The notes beneath the pieces are model-generated. The model was not told the origin of the DNA, did no database searches, and worked only from the letters and a program-made list of their open reading frames with translations. A stretch of DNA of 64,000 bases from Maribacter sp. (lineage in GTDB: Bacteria > Bacteroidota > Bacteroidia > Flavobacteriales > Flavobacteriaceae): assembly GCA_020629415.1 (NCBI GenBank), contig JAHDDL010000021.1:1-64000 (forward strand), written 5' to 3'. The position numbers and the translations under genes are program-made. The first letter of the stretch is position 1. Every line of letters begins with the position of its first letter. Below, one piece after another: positions 8,523-18,157 of the stretch.

Positions 8523-10574
8523 ATGTCTACCTCAAAAAAATATACAAACAATCTTAGCAAAGAAAGTAGTCCTTATTTACTACAGCATGCGCATAACCCT
8601 GTAAATTGGGAAGCTTGGAACAATGAAGCACTACAAAAAGCCAAAGAAGAAAACAAGCTAATCCTCATTAGTATAGGTTACGCCGCTTGCCATTGGTGCC
8701 ATGTTATGGAACATGAGTGTTTTGAAGATGAAGAAGTGGCCGCTACCATGAACGCCCATTTCATCAATATAAAAGTAGATAGGGAAGAAAGACCAGACAT
8801 TGACCATATTTACATGGATGCCTTACAAATGATGACCGGTAGTGGCGGCTGGCCATTAAATATTCTTGCATTGCCGGACGGAAGACCTTTTTGGGGCGCA
8901 ACATTTGTAAAAAAACAAGAGTGGATACAGGTATTGAACCAATTACAACAACTTTATATCGACGACCCTAGTAAAATTATTGGATATGCCGAAAACATGG
9001 CGACAGGATTAAAGGAAATTAATGCGATAAGTACAGGCAAGGATGAAGGTTTGGTAAAACCCTCTGAAATTGATGACATTGTTGAAAATTGGTCAAAATA
9101 CTTCGATACATTTTTAGGCGGTTACAAACGGGCACCAAAATTTATGATGCCTACCAATCTCCATTTTTTAAAATATTATTCTCACGCCAAAAACAATGAT
9201 GCGGTAAGTGAATACGTTGATACAACCTTGACCAGAATGGCTTGGGGAGGTATTTTTGATCATGTTGGTGGCGGATTCTCCAGATATTCCGTAGATACGA
9301 AGTGGCATGTACCCCATTTTGAAAAGATGCTTTATGATAACGGACTATTGATTAGCCTTTACGCCAATGCTTATGCCGCTACAAAAAACGAACTATATAA
9401 AAGCGTAGTTGAAAAAAGCATTGCCTTTTTAGAAGAAGAACTTTTGGATAAAAGTAACGGATTTTACTCTTCTTTAGACGCAGACAGCATAACCGATGAC
9501 AACAAACTGGTAGAGGGTGCCTTTTATGTTTGGCAAGAAAAACAACTTCAACAACTACTAAAAGATGACTATCCAATTTTTGCCGATTATTACAATATAA
9601 ACTCGTACGGATACTGGGAGGAAGATAACTATGTACTGATCAGGGATGGCGATGCTCTAGAAATTGCCATGAAGCACTCTATCACCAAAATAGAGTTACA
9701 AGAAATTATCGTTAAATGTTTGTCTTTATTAAAAAACAAAAGAAAAAAAAGAAATAGGCCAAGATTAGATGATAAAATTCTCACCTCTTGGAACGGACTG
9801 GCATTAAAAGGACTAACCGATGCATATAGGTATTTGGAAGACGAGAAATATCTATCGCTAGCCGTTAACAACGCCAATTTCATTTTGCACAATATGCTTA
9901 CCCAAGAAGGTGGTCTATACCGCAATTTTAAAAATGGTAAAAGTTCTATTCATGGTTTTCTTGAAGACTATGCTTCAGTTATAGACGGTTTCATTGGTTT
10001 ATATGAAGTTTCTTTTGATGAAAAGTGGCTTAATTTAAGCTTGGACCTAACAAAATATGTTATTGATAACTTTTCAGATCCGGATACGGGTCTTTTCTTT
10101 TTCACTAGCATTAACAATGACAACCTTATTAGAAAGACTTTGGAAGTAGCAGATAATGTAATTCCGTCATCAAACTCTATGATGGCACACAACCTACATA
10201 AGCTTTCAAAATATTTTCCAGAAGATAATTTTGATGTTCGCTTGCATAATATGATGCAAAGCATGAAATCATCAATTATTGAGAATCCACAAAATCATGC
10301 CAATTGGCTTCACTTATCACAGCTAATGAGCGAGGATTTCTATGAATTGGTCGTTATCGGTGAAAACTTTGAACTCATTTGCAGAACACTGTTAAAGAAC
10401 TACTTGCCAAACGCTATATTTGCTGCATCTAATGCTAAAATTAGCAACTTACCTTTATTGATGAACAGATATGTTATGAACAAGACACTTATCTATGTTT
10501 GTAATCACGGTAGCTGTCAAATGCCCGTTGAAGAACCTAGTAAAGCTTTAAACCTTGTTACTTCTAATATATAA
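8523..10574 (+). CDS. YyaL/DUF255 thioredoxin-like protein (SPATA20 homologue)
   Basis: A 683-residue protein of the YyaL family. The N-terminal domain (about 5-165) is thioredoxin-like with AACHWCHVM, where C56 and C59 form a CxxC pair, followed by a DREERPDID segment. The rest (about 190-660) is an alpha/alpha-barrel like those of N-acylglucosamine epimerase or cellobiose epimerase, with [31 protein letters not shown] and LTSWNGLAL motifs. The biochemical role is not established for any bacterial member known to me. Length and motifs are normal. It begins about 20 bases after a terminator, so it may depend on an unseen promoter or on read-through. Confidence 0.9.
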   Translation: MSTSKKYTNNLSKESSPYLLQHAHNPVNWEAWNNEALQKAKEENKLILISIGYAACHWCHVMEHECFEDEEVAATMNAHFINIKVDREERPDIDHIYMDALQMMTGSGGWPLNILALPDGRPFWGATFVKKQEWIQVLNQLQQLYIDDPSKIIGYAENMATGLKEINAISTGKDEGLVKPSEIDDIVENWSKYFDTFLGGYKRAPKFMMPTNLHFLKYYSHAKNNDAVSEYVDTTLTRMAWGGIFDHVGGGFSRYSVDTKWHVPHFEKMLYDNGLLISLYANAYAATKNELYKSVVEKSIAFLEEELLDKSNGFYSSLDADSITDDNKLVEGAFYVWQEKQLQQLLKDDYPIFADYYNINSYGYWEEDNYVLIRDGDALEIAMKHSITKIELQEIIVKCLSLLKNKRKKRNRPRLDDKILTSWNGLALKGLTDAYRYLEDEKYLSLAVNNANFILHNMLTQEGGLYRNFKNGKSSIHGFLEDYASVIDGFIGLYEVSFDEKWLNLSLDLTKYVIDNFSDPDTGLFFFTSINNDNLIRKTLEVADNVIPSSNSMMAHNLHKLSKYFPEDNFDVRLHNMMQSMKSSIIENPQNHANWLHLSQLMSEDFYELVVIGENFELICRTLLKNYLPNAIFAASNAKISNLPLLMNRYVMNKTLIYVCNHGSCQMPVEEPSKALNLVTSNI

Positions 10575-10648
10575 CAATCGTAGAATAGACATGACATATC
10601 CGGGTCATTCATTATTGGTCTGCTTGGCTGATTAAAAAAATAAAAAAA

Positions 10649-11479
10649 ATGATGGATAAAATAATGAATCTGCAAGAACATGCAGATAATGCAATAGCAT
10701 GGCTTTGGGACGTGTTGCCTAGTATATTATGGGCAATATTTCTATTGATTGCCGGAACCTATGTAATACGTTTTTTAAATAAAATGATACGTAAGTTCTT
10801 CGCCAATAAAGATTATGACCTAGCGCTAGAAACCTTTTTACAAAGCTTTATCAGTATAGCTTTAAAAATTATACTTTTTATACTCGTTATTACCCAATTG
10901 GGAGTTCAAACAAGTTCATTGGTCGCTATTTTAGCTTCTGCTGGTTTGGCCATTGGTCTAGCCCTTCAAGGTTCTTTAGCCAATTTTGCCGGCGGAGTAT
11001 TAATATTACTTTTTAAACCTTTTAAAATTGGAGATTTTATATCTGCCCAAGGTGTGGATGGTACCGTTAAAGAAATATCGATATTCACTACAAAAGTAAG
11101 CACATTTGGAAATCAAATTGCAATTATACCCAATGGTCAGCTCTCTAACAATACCATTACCAATTACAATGCACAAGATACCAGAAGGGATAAAATAGAT
11201 GTAGGTATAGGTTACACTTCTAACATTAAAGAAGCTAAAGAAATTCTTTTGGCCATTTGTAATGAAAGGGATACAATACATAAAACTCCCGCCCCTGAAG
11301 TTTACGTAGGTGAATTAGGTGATAGTTCGGTAAATCTTACCTTACGTTTTTGGGCGAACAACGCTGATTTTTGGGCCGCACATTTTTATGTAATGGAAGA
11401 AATAAAATATCGTTTTGATGCTGCAGGAATTGAAATTCCTTTCCCACAAAGAGTGGTTACACAGATGAAAGTGAACTAA
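10649..11479 (+). CDS. Small-conductance mechanosensitive channel (MscS family)
   Basis: A 276-residue inner-membrane channel that opens on membrane tension and releases solutes on hypo-osmotic shock. Three membrane helices are visible at about 22-41, 67-88 and 92-122. The third is the pore helix with the MscS pattern GLAIGLALQGSLANFAGGV. It is followed by a beta domain (FKIGDFISAQGVDGTVKEI and IIPNGQLSNNTITNY) and the alpha/beta C-terminal part. Length matches E. coli MscS (286 residues). It is preceded by 74 bases with no clear promoter. Confidence 0.93.
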   Translation: MMDKIMNLQEHADNAIAWLWDVLPSILWAIFLLIAGTYVIRFLNKMIRKFFANKDYDLALETFLQSFISIALKIILFILVITQLGVQTSSLVAILASAGLAIGLALQGSLANFAGGVLILLFKPFKIGDFISAQGVDGTVKEISIFTTKVSTFGNQIAIIPNGQLSNNTITNYNAQDTRRDKIDVGIGYTSNIKEAKEILLAICNERDTIHKTPAPEVYVGELGDSSVNLTLRFWANNADFWAAHFYVMEEIKYRFDAAGIEIPFPQRVVTQMKVN

Positions 11480-11493
11480 ACCATTTGTTGAAT

Positions 11494-11525
11494 AAAAAAG
11501 CCCTTTATTACTCAAGGGCTTTTTT
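11494..11525. terminator. Bidirectional terminator between mscS-like gene and tsaB
   Basis: Stem AAAAAGCCCTT pairing with AAGGGCTTTTT around a loop of about eight bases. It has A- and T-runs on both flanks, so it can work for both convergent genes. Confidence 0.85.
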
Positions 11526-11537
11526 AATATTCAAATA

Positions 11538-12218
11538 TTATGATTTTGCTTTTTTAGTTTGAAGCACAAAGTCCTTTAAATAGTAAGGTTCAAAATACGC
11601 AACATCCTCAAAATCCTTAGCATAAAATTTATTCGATGAAATAGTAGCCATTTGCTTGGCCGAAGGCACTATTTCACAATGGAAGGTAATAGATTCTAAA
11701 GGAAAAAATTCTTTTATCTTTTCTGCACCACTACCTAAAAAGTGAATATGTTTATCGTTTATATATTCCTGAAAAGAGTTTTCATCTATAATTTCCGCTC
11801 TTGTTTCCCTTAATTCATTGCCATTATCATCGAACACACAGGAATACACTTCCATACGTCTAGCATCCAAAACCGGTATCAAAACGGCATCGTTTTTAAT
11901 TTTAATTTGCGATGCCATACTTTTTAAGGTAGAAACAGCTACCAAAGGAATGCCCAGAGCGTAGCACAGACCTTTTGCAGCAGAAACGCCTATTCGTAGA
12001 CCCGTATACGAGCCCGGTCCTTTACTGACCGCTACAGCCTCTAAATCTTTCATCTTCAAGGATGCCTCCAGCATTACTTCTTCTATGAAGATATGCAGCT
12101 TTTCTGCGTGTGAATAATTAGCGGAATTCAATTCCCTTATTGCAAGAATTTCTCCATCTTTAGCAACGCACACAGAACAATTGGTGGATGATGTTTCTAG
12201 GTTTAATAATACTCCCAT
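11538..12218 (-). CDS. tsaB: TsaB, tRNA threonylcarbamoyladenosine biosynthesis
   Basis: A 226-residue member of the ASKHA fold, partner of TsaD and TsaE in making t6A37 on ANN-decoding tRNAs. It starts with LLNLETSSTNCSV and carries the family block VSKGPGSYTGLRIG near residue 65, followed by AAKGLCYALGIPLVAVSTL. As expected for TsaB it lacks the metal-binding histidines of TsaD. A TACCTTTG element (12223-12230) lies only five bases ahead of the ATG, suggesting a nearly leaderless transcript. It is separated from the export operon upstream by a terminator. Confidence 0.94.
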   Translation of the reverse strand: MGVLLNLETSSTNCSVCVAKDGEILAIRELNSANYSHAEKLHIFIEEVMLEASLKMKDLEAVAVSKGPGSYTGLRIGVSAAKGLCYALGIPLVAVSTLKSMASQIKIKNDAVLIPVLDARRMEVYSCVFDDNGNELRETRAEIIDENSFQEYINDKHIHFLGSGAEKIKEFFPLESITFHCEIVPSAKQMATISSNKFYAKDFEDVAYFEPYYLKDFVLQTKKAKS

Positions 12219-12222
12219 ATTG

Positions 12223-12230
12223 CAAAGGTA
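12223..12230 (-). promoter_or_regulatory. Candidate -7 element (TACCTTTG) for tsaB
   Basis: An exact TAnnTTTG on the minus strand, ending five bases before the tsaB ATG. No TTG is visible 17-23 bases upstream, where the terminator of the export operon lies, so confidence is low. If used, the mRNA would have almost no leader. Confidence 0.3.
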
Positions 12231-12246
12231 TTACATACTATAAAAT

Positions 12247-12285
12247 GAAAAAGCCTGTACACATGAAAATGTTACGGGCTTTTTC
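12247..12285 (-). terminator. Terminator of the export operon, after tolC-like gene
   Basis: GAAAAAGCC (12247-12255) pairs with GGCTTTTTC at 12277-12285; the arms are close to but not fully perfect beyond that. On the minus strand the stem ends in a T-run, 20 bases after the TolC-family stop codon. Confidence 0.7.
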
Positions 12286-12304
12286 AATTATAACTCAATT
12301 TATC

Positions 12305-13645
12305 CTACTCCAAAGAAATAGGAACACCGAAATAAAATTCCAATATCTTTAATCTAAAAATGTAATCATATTTAGTTCTAACAACATCTGCTTCGGCATT
12401 ATCAACTCTGGATTGTTCTTGACTAAAATCAAAAGAATTCATCAAACCAACATCAAAACGTTCTTTGGAGTATTGATAAGCTAAACGTCTTGCTTCCAAT
12501 GTCTTTTCCGCAGCCTCGTATGCCTTGTAAAAGCTGATTACATTGACATAAGCTTGATTTACATTAGTTTCCAATTCCAACATAGTTCTTTCATAATCGA
12601 TTCTAGCCTGATCAACGTTAATTTTTGCCCTCTTAATATTATTTCTAACACTGAACCCATTAAAAATAGGAATACTCATTTGAGCCCCATAAGATATACC
12701 ATCATTAATATATAATTGGTCCTTAAACGGTATTGCCTCTCCTGTAAATGGGTCATTATTTTGATCGGAATATCTGGTATTATAATTTATGAAAGCTCCA
12801 ACACTGGGGTATTTTGCACCTTTGGCGATTTCCAAGTCTTTCTGGGCTAATTCAATTCCAGACATAGCAAACTTTATATCATTTCTAAAGGTCAAGGCCT
12901 TATCAAAAATAACTTTTGCCGAATTATCTAAAATATCCGATGGTGGTATATTGAACTCTTCTTCCGCAATATCAAAATTTTCATAATCCGTAATACCTAA
13001 CAATTGTGCCAAACTTATTTTAGATATTAGTATCATGCTCTCTGCATTGACAATCTGTTGTTCTTGATCTGCAACCGTAGCCTCAATATTCAATAAATCT
13101 CCACGAGGCACTACTCCTGAATTCACCAATTCGCTGGTACGTTTTAAATCTTGTAATGATACCGCATTCTGTGCCTTAAAAACTTTAAGGGATTCTTTAT
13201 TGGACAACACCTGAAGATACGCATTGGCAACGCTCAACTTTATATCATCCTTAAAATCATCTAGTTGATACTGACCACTAATTACATTGAGCTTTGCTCT
13301 CTCTATACGGTTATAATTTCTAAGACCATCAAATAAAGTTACTGAAGATGTCATACTGCCCGAAGCAGAAAATATGGTAGCAGAAACCAAATTGTTTGTA
13401 GTGGGATCCAAAGCCAGACCTGTATTGGCAGAAGCACTCAAAGAACCATTTAGACTTGGTAATAATGCTCCCATGGCATCTGACTGGTCTATTCTTGCAC
13501 TTTCTAAATTCAATTCTGCTTGCGCTACGGTCAAATTATTTTCCACAGCATATAAAACACACTCTTCCAATGTCCACTTTTTTTGCTGAGCCATGCCTAT
13601 TACAACAGAACATAACAGTAGTAATCCCGTGATTTTTACTTTCAT
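12305..13645 (-). CDS. TolC family outer-membrane efflux protein
   Basis: A 446-residue outer-membrane channel component. It has a signal peptide (about 1-19, ending GMAQ), WTLEECVLYAVENNLTV at the mature N-terminus, and two repeated OEP helical halves. Examples are the segment ANAYLQVLSNKESL in the first half and NVNQAYVNVISFYKAYEAAEKTL in the second. It is the last gene of the eight-gene operon and supplies the exit duct for the ABC-type exporter encoded upstream. Length is normal for the family. The substrate is unknown. Confidence 0.93.
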   Translation of the reverse strand: MKVKITGLLLLCSVVIGMAQQKKWTLEECVLYAVENNLTVAQAELNLESARIDQSDAMGALLPSLNGSLSASANTGLALDPTTNNLVSATIFSASGSMTSSVTLFDGLRNYNRIERAKLNVISGQYQLDDFKDDIKLSVANAYLQVLSNKESLKVFKAQNAVSLQDLKRTSELVNSGVVPRGDLLNIEATVADQEQQIVNAESMILISKISLAQLLGITDYENFDIAEEEFNIPPSDILDNSAKVIFDKALTFRNDIKFAMSGIELAQKDLEIAKGAKYPSVGAFINYNTRYSDQNNDPFTGEAIPFKDQLYINDGISYGAQMSIPIFNGFSVRNNIKRAKINVDQARIDYERTMLELETNVNQAYVNVISFYKAYEAAEKTLEARRLAYQYSKERFDVGLMNSFDFSQEQSRVDNAEADVVRTKYDYIFRLKILEFYFGVPISLE

Positions 13646-13712
13646 TTTATTCTTTTTTAAACCAACCTATACCTAGGTTGCCCGATTCGTTTTTTGATTT
13701 GATTGATTATTC

Positions 13713-14837
13713 TTAATCCTCATTAGGACCATTATCTTCACTCTTTGCCTCTAGCTTGTTCCAGATTTTAATTTTAGAGTTCTCATCTATACCAGAAACA
13801 ATTTCTACATCTATACCATCACTTACACCAAGTTCAAGTTCTCTTTTTTCAAATTCATTGTCCCCTACTTCTACCTCAACGTAAGGCTTATTGGTTTCTT
13901 TATCAAACTGTAATAATGCTTCTTTAATTGAAAGTACATCCTTCTTTTCTTCTAGAACTATTGCCGCGTTAGCACTATAACCAGCTCTAATATTTGTACT
14001 ATCGGATACTACTAAATCACCCTCTATTTTAAACTGAACGGCACCTTCTTCTTCCACGCCTTTAGGAGCAATGAACTTTAATTTTGCACTGAATTTTTCA
14101 TCTTGCAAAGCACCCATACTAATTTCCAAAGGCATACCTACTTTAAGTTTGCCCACTTCGGCCTCATCTACTTCACCCTCAAAAATCATTTTAGACATGT
14201 CTGCTATAAAAGCAATGGTAGTACCGTCATTGAAATTGTTACTTTCAATAACTTGATCACCTACTTCTACCGGAATTTCTAATAAAGTTCCCGTAACCGT
14301 AGCCCTAATATTGGTATTTGCACTAGACGAACCACCTGCTGAACCTACTCTAATAATCTGATAGTCTGCCTGTGCATTCTGTAACTCTTGTGTAGCTTGA
14401 TCAAAACGCAATTGCAAGGCATTAAAATCTTGACTAGAGATTACCCCTTTATCAAATAAGGTTTTGTTACGGTCATACTCAATCTTTGTATTGCTCAAAG
14501 ATATTTTAGCATTGTTTACCCTACCACGAGCTTGGTTTAAAGACTGCTCATTTGGTACTACTTTAATTGTAGCAATTAAATCTCCCGCTTTTACCTGAAC
14601 ACCTTCTTCTAAATATACTTTTTGTATAATACCGGAAATTTGAGGTTTGATCTCAATTTCATCTTGTGGAATTACCTTACCGGTAACAACAACCTTGTTG
14701 GTAATATCTCTTTTTTCAACGGTCTCCGTTTCATATGTTTTTAAAGGAGTACTATTTTTCTTTAAAAAATAGGTTACGGCAGCCAGTATCCCTATCACTG
14801 CTACTCCTATTAATGCATACTTTACATACTTGTTCAT
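13713..14837 (-). CDS. Periplasmic adaptor (MacA-like membrane fusion protein), copy 2
   Basis: A 374-residue HlyD/MacA-type adaptor. One N-terminal membrane helix (about 6-24), then a lipoyl-like half-motif IIQKVYLEEGVQVKAGDLI, an alpha-hairpin (about 90-160), the second lipoyl half TGTLLEIPVEVGDQVIES, and beta-barrel and membrane-proximal domains (KLKVGMPLEISMGA; VEVGDNEFEKRELELGVSDG). The frame extends to a TTG at 14843, but the ATG at 14837 is the likely start. It is closely similar in sequence to the adaptor at 18158-19273, indicating duplication within the operon. Couples the inner-membrane permeases to the TolC-like channel. Confidence 0.92.
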   Translation of the reverse strand: MNKYVKYALIGVAVIGILAAVTYFLKKNSTPLKTYETETVEKRDITNKVVVTGKVIPQDEIEIKPQISGIIQKVYLEEGVQVKAGDLIATIKVVPNEQSLNQARGRVNNAKISLSNTKIEYDRNKTLFDKGVISSQDFNALQLRFDQATQELQNAQADYQIIRVGSAGGSSSANTNIRATVTGTLLEIPVEVGDQVIESNNFNDGTTIAFIADMSKMIFEGEVDEAEVGKLKVGMPLEISMGALQDEKFSAKLKFIAPKGVEEEGAVQFKIEGDLVVSDSTNIRAGYSANAAIVLEEKKDVLSIKEALLQFDKETNKPYVEVEVGDNEFEKRELELGVSDGIDVEIVSGIDENSKIKIWNKLEAKSEDNGPNED

Positions 14838-14880
14838 GCTCAACTATTTGATTGTTATTTATTCTTTGTTGTTTGGTCTG

Positions 14881-16137
14881 TTACTCTTCTCTTAATGCGT
14901 CAATCGGTTTTATTCTAATAGCTCTATTTGCTGGTATCAATCCTATCAATACACTGAGACCTACCATTAAAATAAAAGAACCTATAAACTGCGGTATATT
15001 GATCATTAAATTATAAAAAGGCATATCACTATTTTCACCTATCATATTATTTGCAAGAGCTAAAAACCCTATGGCTATTGCAAAGCCTACCAAACCTGCA
15101 AAAACCGTAATTACGATTGACTCTAGCACAATTTGTCTTTTTACCACTTTTGGTGTAGCTCCCAAAGCACGTCTAATACCTATTTCTTTTGTACGTTCTT
15201 TTACCGTAATCAATAGAATGTTACTAATAGCAATGACCCCTGCCAGTAAGGTCAAAATTCCCACAAAAAACGACACCCCTTGTAATACACCCGTAAAAGC
15301 AGATACATTGTTAAACACTTCGGACATATCAAAACTTCCAATAGCACGTTCATCTGTTGGGTTGATATCGTATTTATTTTTAAGCAAGCGCTTTATCTGG
15401 CTCTCAACTACAGGTACTTTTATATCGGATTGAACAGAAATGGCCATCCATCCCATTCTATCTCCTGAACCAAAGGCTTTTTGAAATGTAGAGAACGGAA
15501 TATAAACTGAATTTTCACCGTCAATATTTATATTTTGGTTGGGCTTATAAATACCCACTATATTAAAGAACACACCGTTAATACGAACATCTTCACCAAT
15601 AGCGTTTTCTCCTTTTTCAAATAACAGTTTATAGGTCTCTTCGCCAATAACACAGACTTTTTTTGACTCGGTCATATCATTCTCGTTCAAGAACCTGCCT
15701 TCTACCAGTTTCTTCTTCATGATATCATCAATATTGGGATAATCACCATATACTGCAGAACCACTGGTTAGACCGTTTCTGTATACCGTGACGATGCCTC
15801 TGTGATTCCCCAATTCTATTCTTGGTGCCAAAACCTCTATTTCAGGAATTTGTTCTTTAAGAATAGTTGCATCTTCTAATTTGAACTGAATTCTACGGCC
15901 CCTTTCAAAACCTTTGTAAGGTTCTGAAGTGCTCTGGCTCCAAACAAAAAGACTGTTAGATGCGGTACCGGCAAATATTTTTTGAAAGCCATTGCTCATT
16001 CCATTTGCTCCACCTAAAAGCAATACTAGAATAATCATAGCTATGATTACCCCCAGCATTGTCAAAAATGTGCGAAACAAGTTCTTACCTAATGTGGCAA
16101 AAATCTCTGACCATAAATCTCTATCAAATATCCACAT
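14881..16137 (-). CDS. MacB-like ABC transporter permease, copy 4
   Basis: A 418-residue permease with the MacB topology: membrane helix 1 (about 20-45), a large periplasmic core domain (about 50-275), then three FtsX-type helices (about 285-315, 335-365, 385-405). The FtsX signature ISNILLITVKERTKEIGIRRALGA follows the second helix, and the C-terminus is IRIKPIDALREE. It has no ATPase domain of its own, unlike E. coli MacB. The start is one base from the stop of the upstream permease gene. Part of the eight-gene export operon. Confidence 0.93.
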   Translation of the reverse strand: MWIFDRDLWSEIFATLGKNLFRTFLTMLGVIIAMIILVLLLGGANGMSNGFQKIFAGTASNSLFVWSQSTSEPYKGFERGRRIQFKLEDATILKEQIPEIEVLAPRIELGNHRGIVTVYRNGLTSGSAVYGDYPNIDDIMKKKLVEGRFLNENDMTESKKVCVIGEETYKLLFEKGENAIGEDVRINGVFFNIVGIYKPNQNINIDGENSVYIPFSTFQKAFGSGDRMGWMAISVQSDIKVPVVESQIKRLLKNKYDINPTDERAIGSFDMSEVFNNVSAFTGVLQGVSFFVGILTLLAGVIAISNILLITVKERTKEIGIRRALGATPKVVKRQIVLESIVITVFAGLVGFAIAIGFLALANNMIGENSDMPFYNLMINIPQFIGSFILMVGLSVLIGLIPANRAIRIKPIDALREE

Positions 16138-16138
16138 A

Positions 16139-17368
16139 TTACTTATCGCTTAATGCTACAATTGGTTTTACTCTTGCCGCTTTCATTGCCGGAATCAACC
16201 CTGCAAGTACACCTGCCACAACCAAAATTATAGTTGCGGTTACCACCATGGACATACTTACCGAAGGATTTGCAAAAGCGCCCGTTTGAATATTAGGTCC
16301 TATAGCAGCCAATAATCCTGTTGCTATTCCCAGTCCTATAAAACCGGATAAAGCCGTAATAAAAACAGACTCGAACAACACCAATTTTATAATGGACCAA
16401 GGTTCGGCACCAAGTGCTTTACGTACGCCTATTTCTTTTGTTCGTTCTTTAATTATGAACACCATAATATTACCGATACCAACAATACCAGATAATAAAA
16501 TTAAAAGACCCACAATTATAACGGCGATATCCAAACCACCAGTAAAATTGCTGATATCCTCAAAAACCTCTGCATAATTAAAGATTCGAATACCTGCTTG
16601 GTCCTGTGGGGCAATTTTAAACCTTCTTCTAAAAACATTTTCCAACCTATCAGAAAATGCAAGTGCTTCGGTTAAATCATAATTAGGGTTATAAGTCAAA
16701 GCAATTTGATCGATATGATCGGTTTGCCCGTACATTTTTTGATAAGTAGTTGTTGGCGCATAGATATTTCTTTCCGCATTATCATCACCATCATCCGTAA
16801 ATGTTCCTATGACCCTAAAGGGTAGACCGTTGAATTCAACAAACTTACCAATGGCATCTTCGTTTTTGAACAAATCCTCTTCAACCTTTCTACCTATTAC
16901 CGCTACCTTAGAGGCATTGATCAAATCGTTGGTATTAATAAAGCGCCCCTTGTTGACTATGGTCTTTTCAATAGCCTGATGATCAGGGTGAACCGCTTGT
17001 ATATTATAACTACCCGTTTCGCTCTTGTAACGGGCCGATGTATTTTGATACACCCTAGGGCTTATATATTCTACATCATTAGGAAAACTTCTTTTAATAT
17101 AATCGACATCATCATTTGTCATTTGTATTCTGCGCCCAGCTTCAAAACCTCCATAGGCCAATGATGTAGTACCCGTTCTCACAAAAATAGAGTTGGTAGC
17201 ATCATCACTGAATTGAAGTGTAAAGCCGTTTTGCATTCCTTTTACAGATGCTAAAAGCAGTACCAAAATAAATATACCCCAACCTACCGAAAATCCGGTA
17301 AGGAAAGTTCTAAGCTTATTGTTGCTTATGCTATGGTATATTTCTTGCCAAATGTCTCTATCAAACAT
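16139..17368 (-). CDS. MacB-like ABC transporter permease, copy 3
   Basis: A 409-residue permease with the same plan as its neighbours: helix 1 (about 20-45), MacB periplasmic core domain, and three C-terminal FtsX helices with IGNIMVFIIKERTKEIGVRKALGA. It overlaps the end of the ATPase gene by eight bases, so ATPase and permease are translationally coupled. With the permease downstream it probably forms a heterodimer that uses the single ATPase. Substrate unknown; relatives export lipoproteins, peptides or small molecules. Confidence 0.93.
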   Translation of the reverse strand: MFDRDIWQEIYHSISNNKLRTFLTGFSVGWGIFILVLLLASVKGMQNGFTLQFSDDATNSIFVRTGTTSLAYGGFEAGRRIQMTNDDVDYIKRSFPNDVEYISPRVYQNTSARYKSETGSYNIQAVHPDHQAIEKTIVNKGRFINTNDLINASKVAVIGRKVEEDLFKNEDAIGKFVEFNGLPFRVIGTFTDDGDDNAERNIYAPTTTYQKMYGQTDHIDQIALTYNPNYDLTEALAFSDRLENVFRRRFKIAPQDQAGIRIFNYAEVFEDISNFTGGLDIAVIIVGLLILLSGIVGIGNIMVFIIKERTKEIGVRKALGAEPWSIIKLVLFESVFITALSGFIGLGIATGLLAAIGPNIQTGAFANPSVSMSMVVTATIILVVAGVLAGLIPAMKAARVKPIVALSDK

Positions 17369-18062
17369 ACTGCTCGGCTCTTACTTGTTCTATTTTCTTA
17401 TCCTCAATGATAACCCCATCTTTTAAATGAACAATACGTTTGCACATATCCGCTATGTCTGGCTCGTGGGTTACGATCAGTATTGTATTTCCTGCATCGT
17501 TAATTTTCTGTATAAGGTCCATTACCTCGTAAGATGTCTTACTGTCCAATGCACCTGTAGGCTCATCGGCAAGTAATACCTTAGGCTCGGCCGCCAATGC
17601 CCTGGCAATGGCAACACGTTGTTTTTGACCACCGGAAAGTTCACTTGGCAAATGACCCGCCCATTCCTTAAGACCAACCTGTTCCAAATATTTTAAAGCT
17701 TTTTCTTGACGTTCTTTTCTTGGCACTTTTTGATAGTATAAAGGCAAGGCAACATTCTCTGCGGCACTTTTATAATTGATAAGATTGAACGACTGGAAAA
17801 CAAAACCTAAAAATTTGTTTCTATATCTGGCAGCTTTGGTTTCGTTTAAATCTTTTATGGGAACATTATCTAATATATATTCTCCTGAATCAGAGCTATC
17901 CAACATTCCTAAAATATTCAGTAAGGTAGATTTGCCCGAGCCGGAAGAACCCATAATAGCTACTAGCTCACCTTCTTCAACATTAAAATTTATTCCTTTA
18001 AGAACGTGAAGTGAATTTTTGCCCATTTTATAGGACTTGTGAAGATCTTTAATTTGAATCAT
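17361..18062 (-). CDS. ABC transporter ATPase (MacB/LolD family)
   Basis: A 233-residue ATPase, the only one in the operon. It shows Walker A (GSSGSGKST), the Q-loop region FVFQSFNLI, the signature LSGGQKQR, Walker B (VLLADEPTGALD) and the H-loop (IVTHEPD). The LNILGMLD stretch after Walker A and the SYKMG start are typical of the MacB/LolD group. The frame can be extended to a TTG at 18083, but the ATG at 18062 (MIQIKDLHKSY) fits the family start. It energises the four MacB-like permeases. An inverted repeat lies just upstream (18087-18120). Confidence 0.95.
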   Translation of the reverse strand: MIQIKDLHKSYKMGKNSLHVLKGINFNVEEGELVAIMGSSGSGKSTLLNILGMLDSSDSGEYILDNVPIKDLNETKAARYRNKFLGFVFQSFNLINYKSAAENVALPLYYQKVPRKERQEKALKYLEQVGLKEWAGHLPSELSGGQKQRVAIARALAAEPKVLLADEPTGALDSKTSYEVMDLIQKINDAGNTILIVTHEPDIADMCKRIVHLKDGVIIEDKKIEQVRAEQYV

Positions 18063-18086
18063 GTTGGTTGTTGTTTTGAACAATTT

Positions 18087-18120
18087 TTACACTGCCTATT
18101 CATTAGACTATGTAGTGTAA
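18087..18120. repeat. Inverted repeat ahead of the ATPase gene
   Basis: TTACACT (18087-18093) is repeated as its complement AGTGTAA (18114-18120), separated by 20 bases. It lies 25 bases before the ATPase start, in the longest gap inside the operon (about 95 bases). It could be a regulator site or an RNA hairpin; no T-run follows, so a terminator is unlikely. A single TTACACT also occurs at 21926-21932, upstream of the first gene of the operon. Confidence 0.4.
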
Positions 18121-18157
18121 TATTTGTTACATGAATTGAATTAATTTTTTTTGGTTT

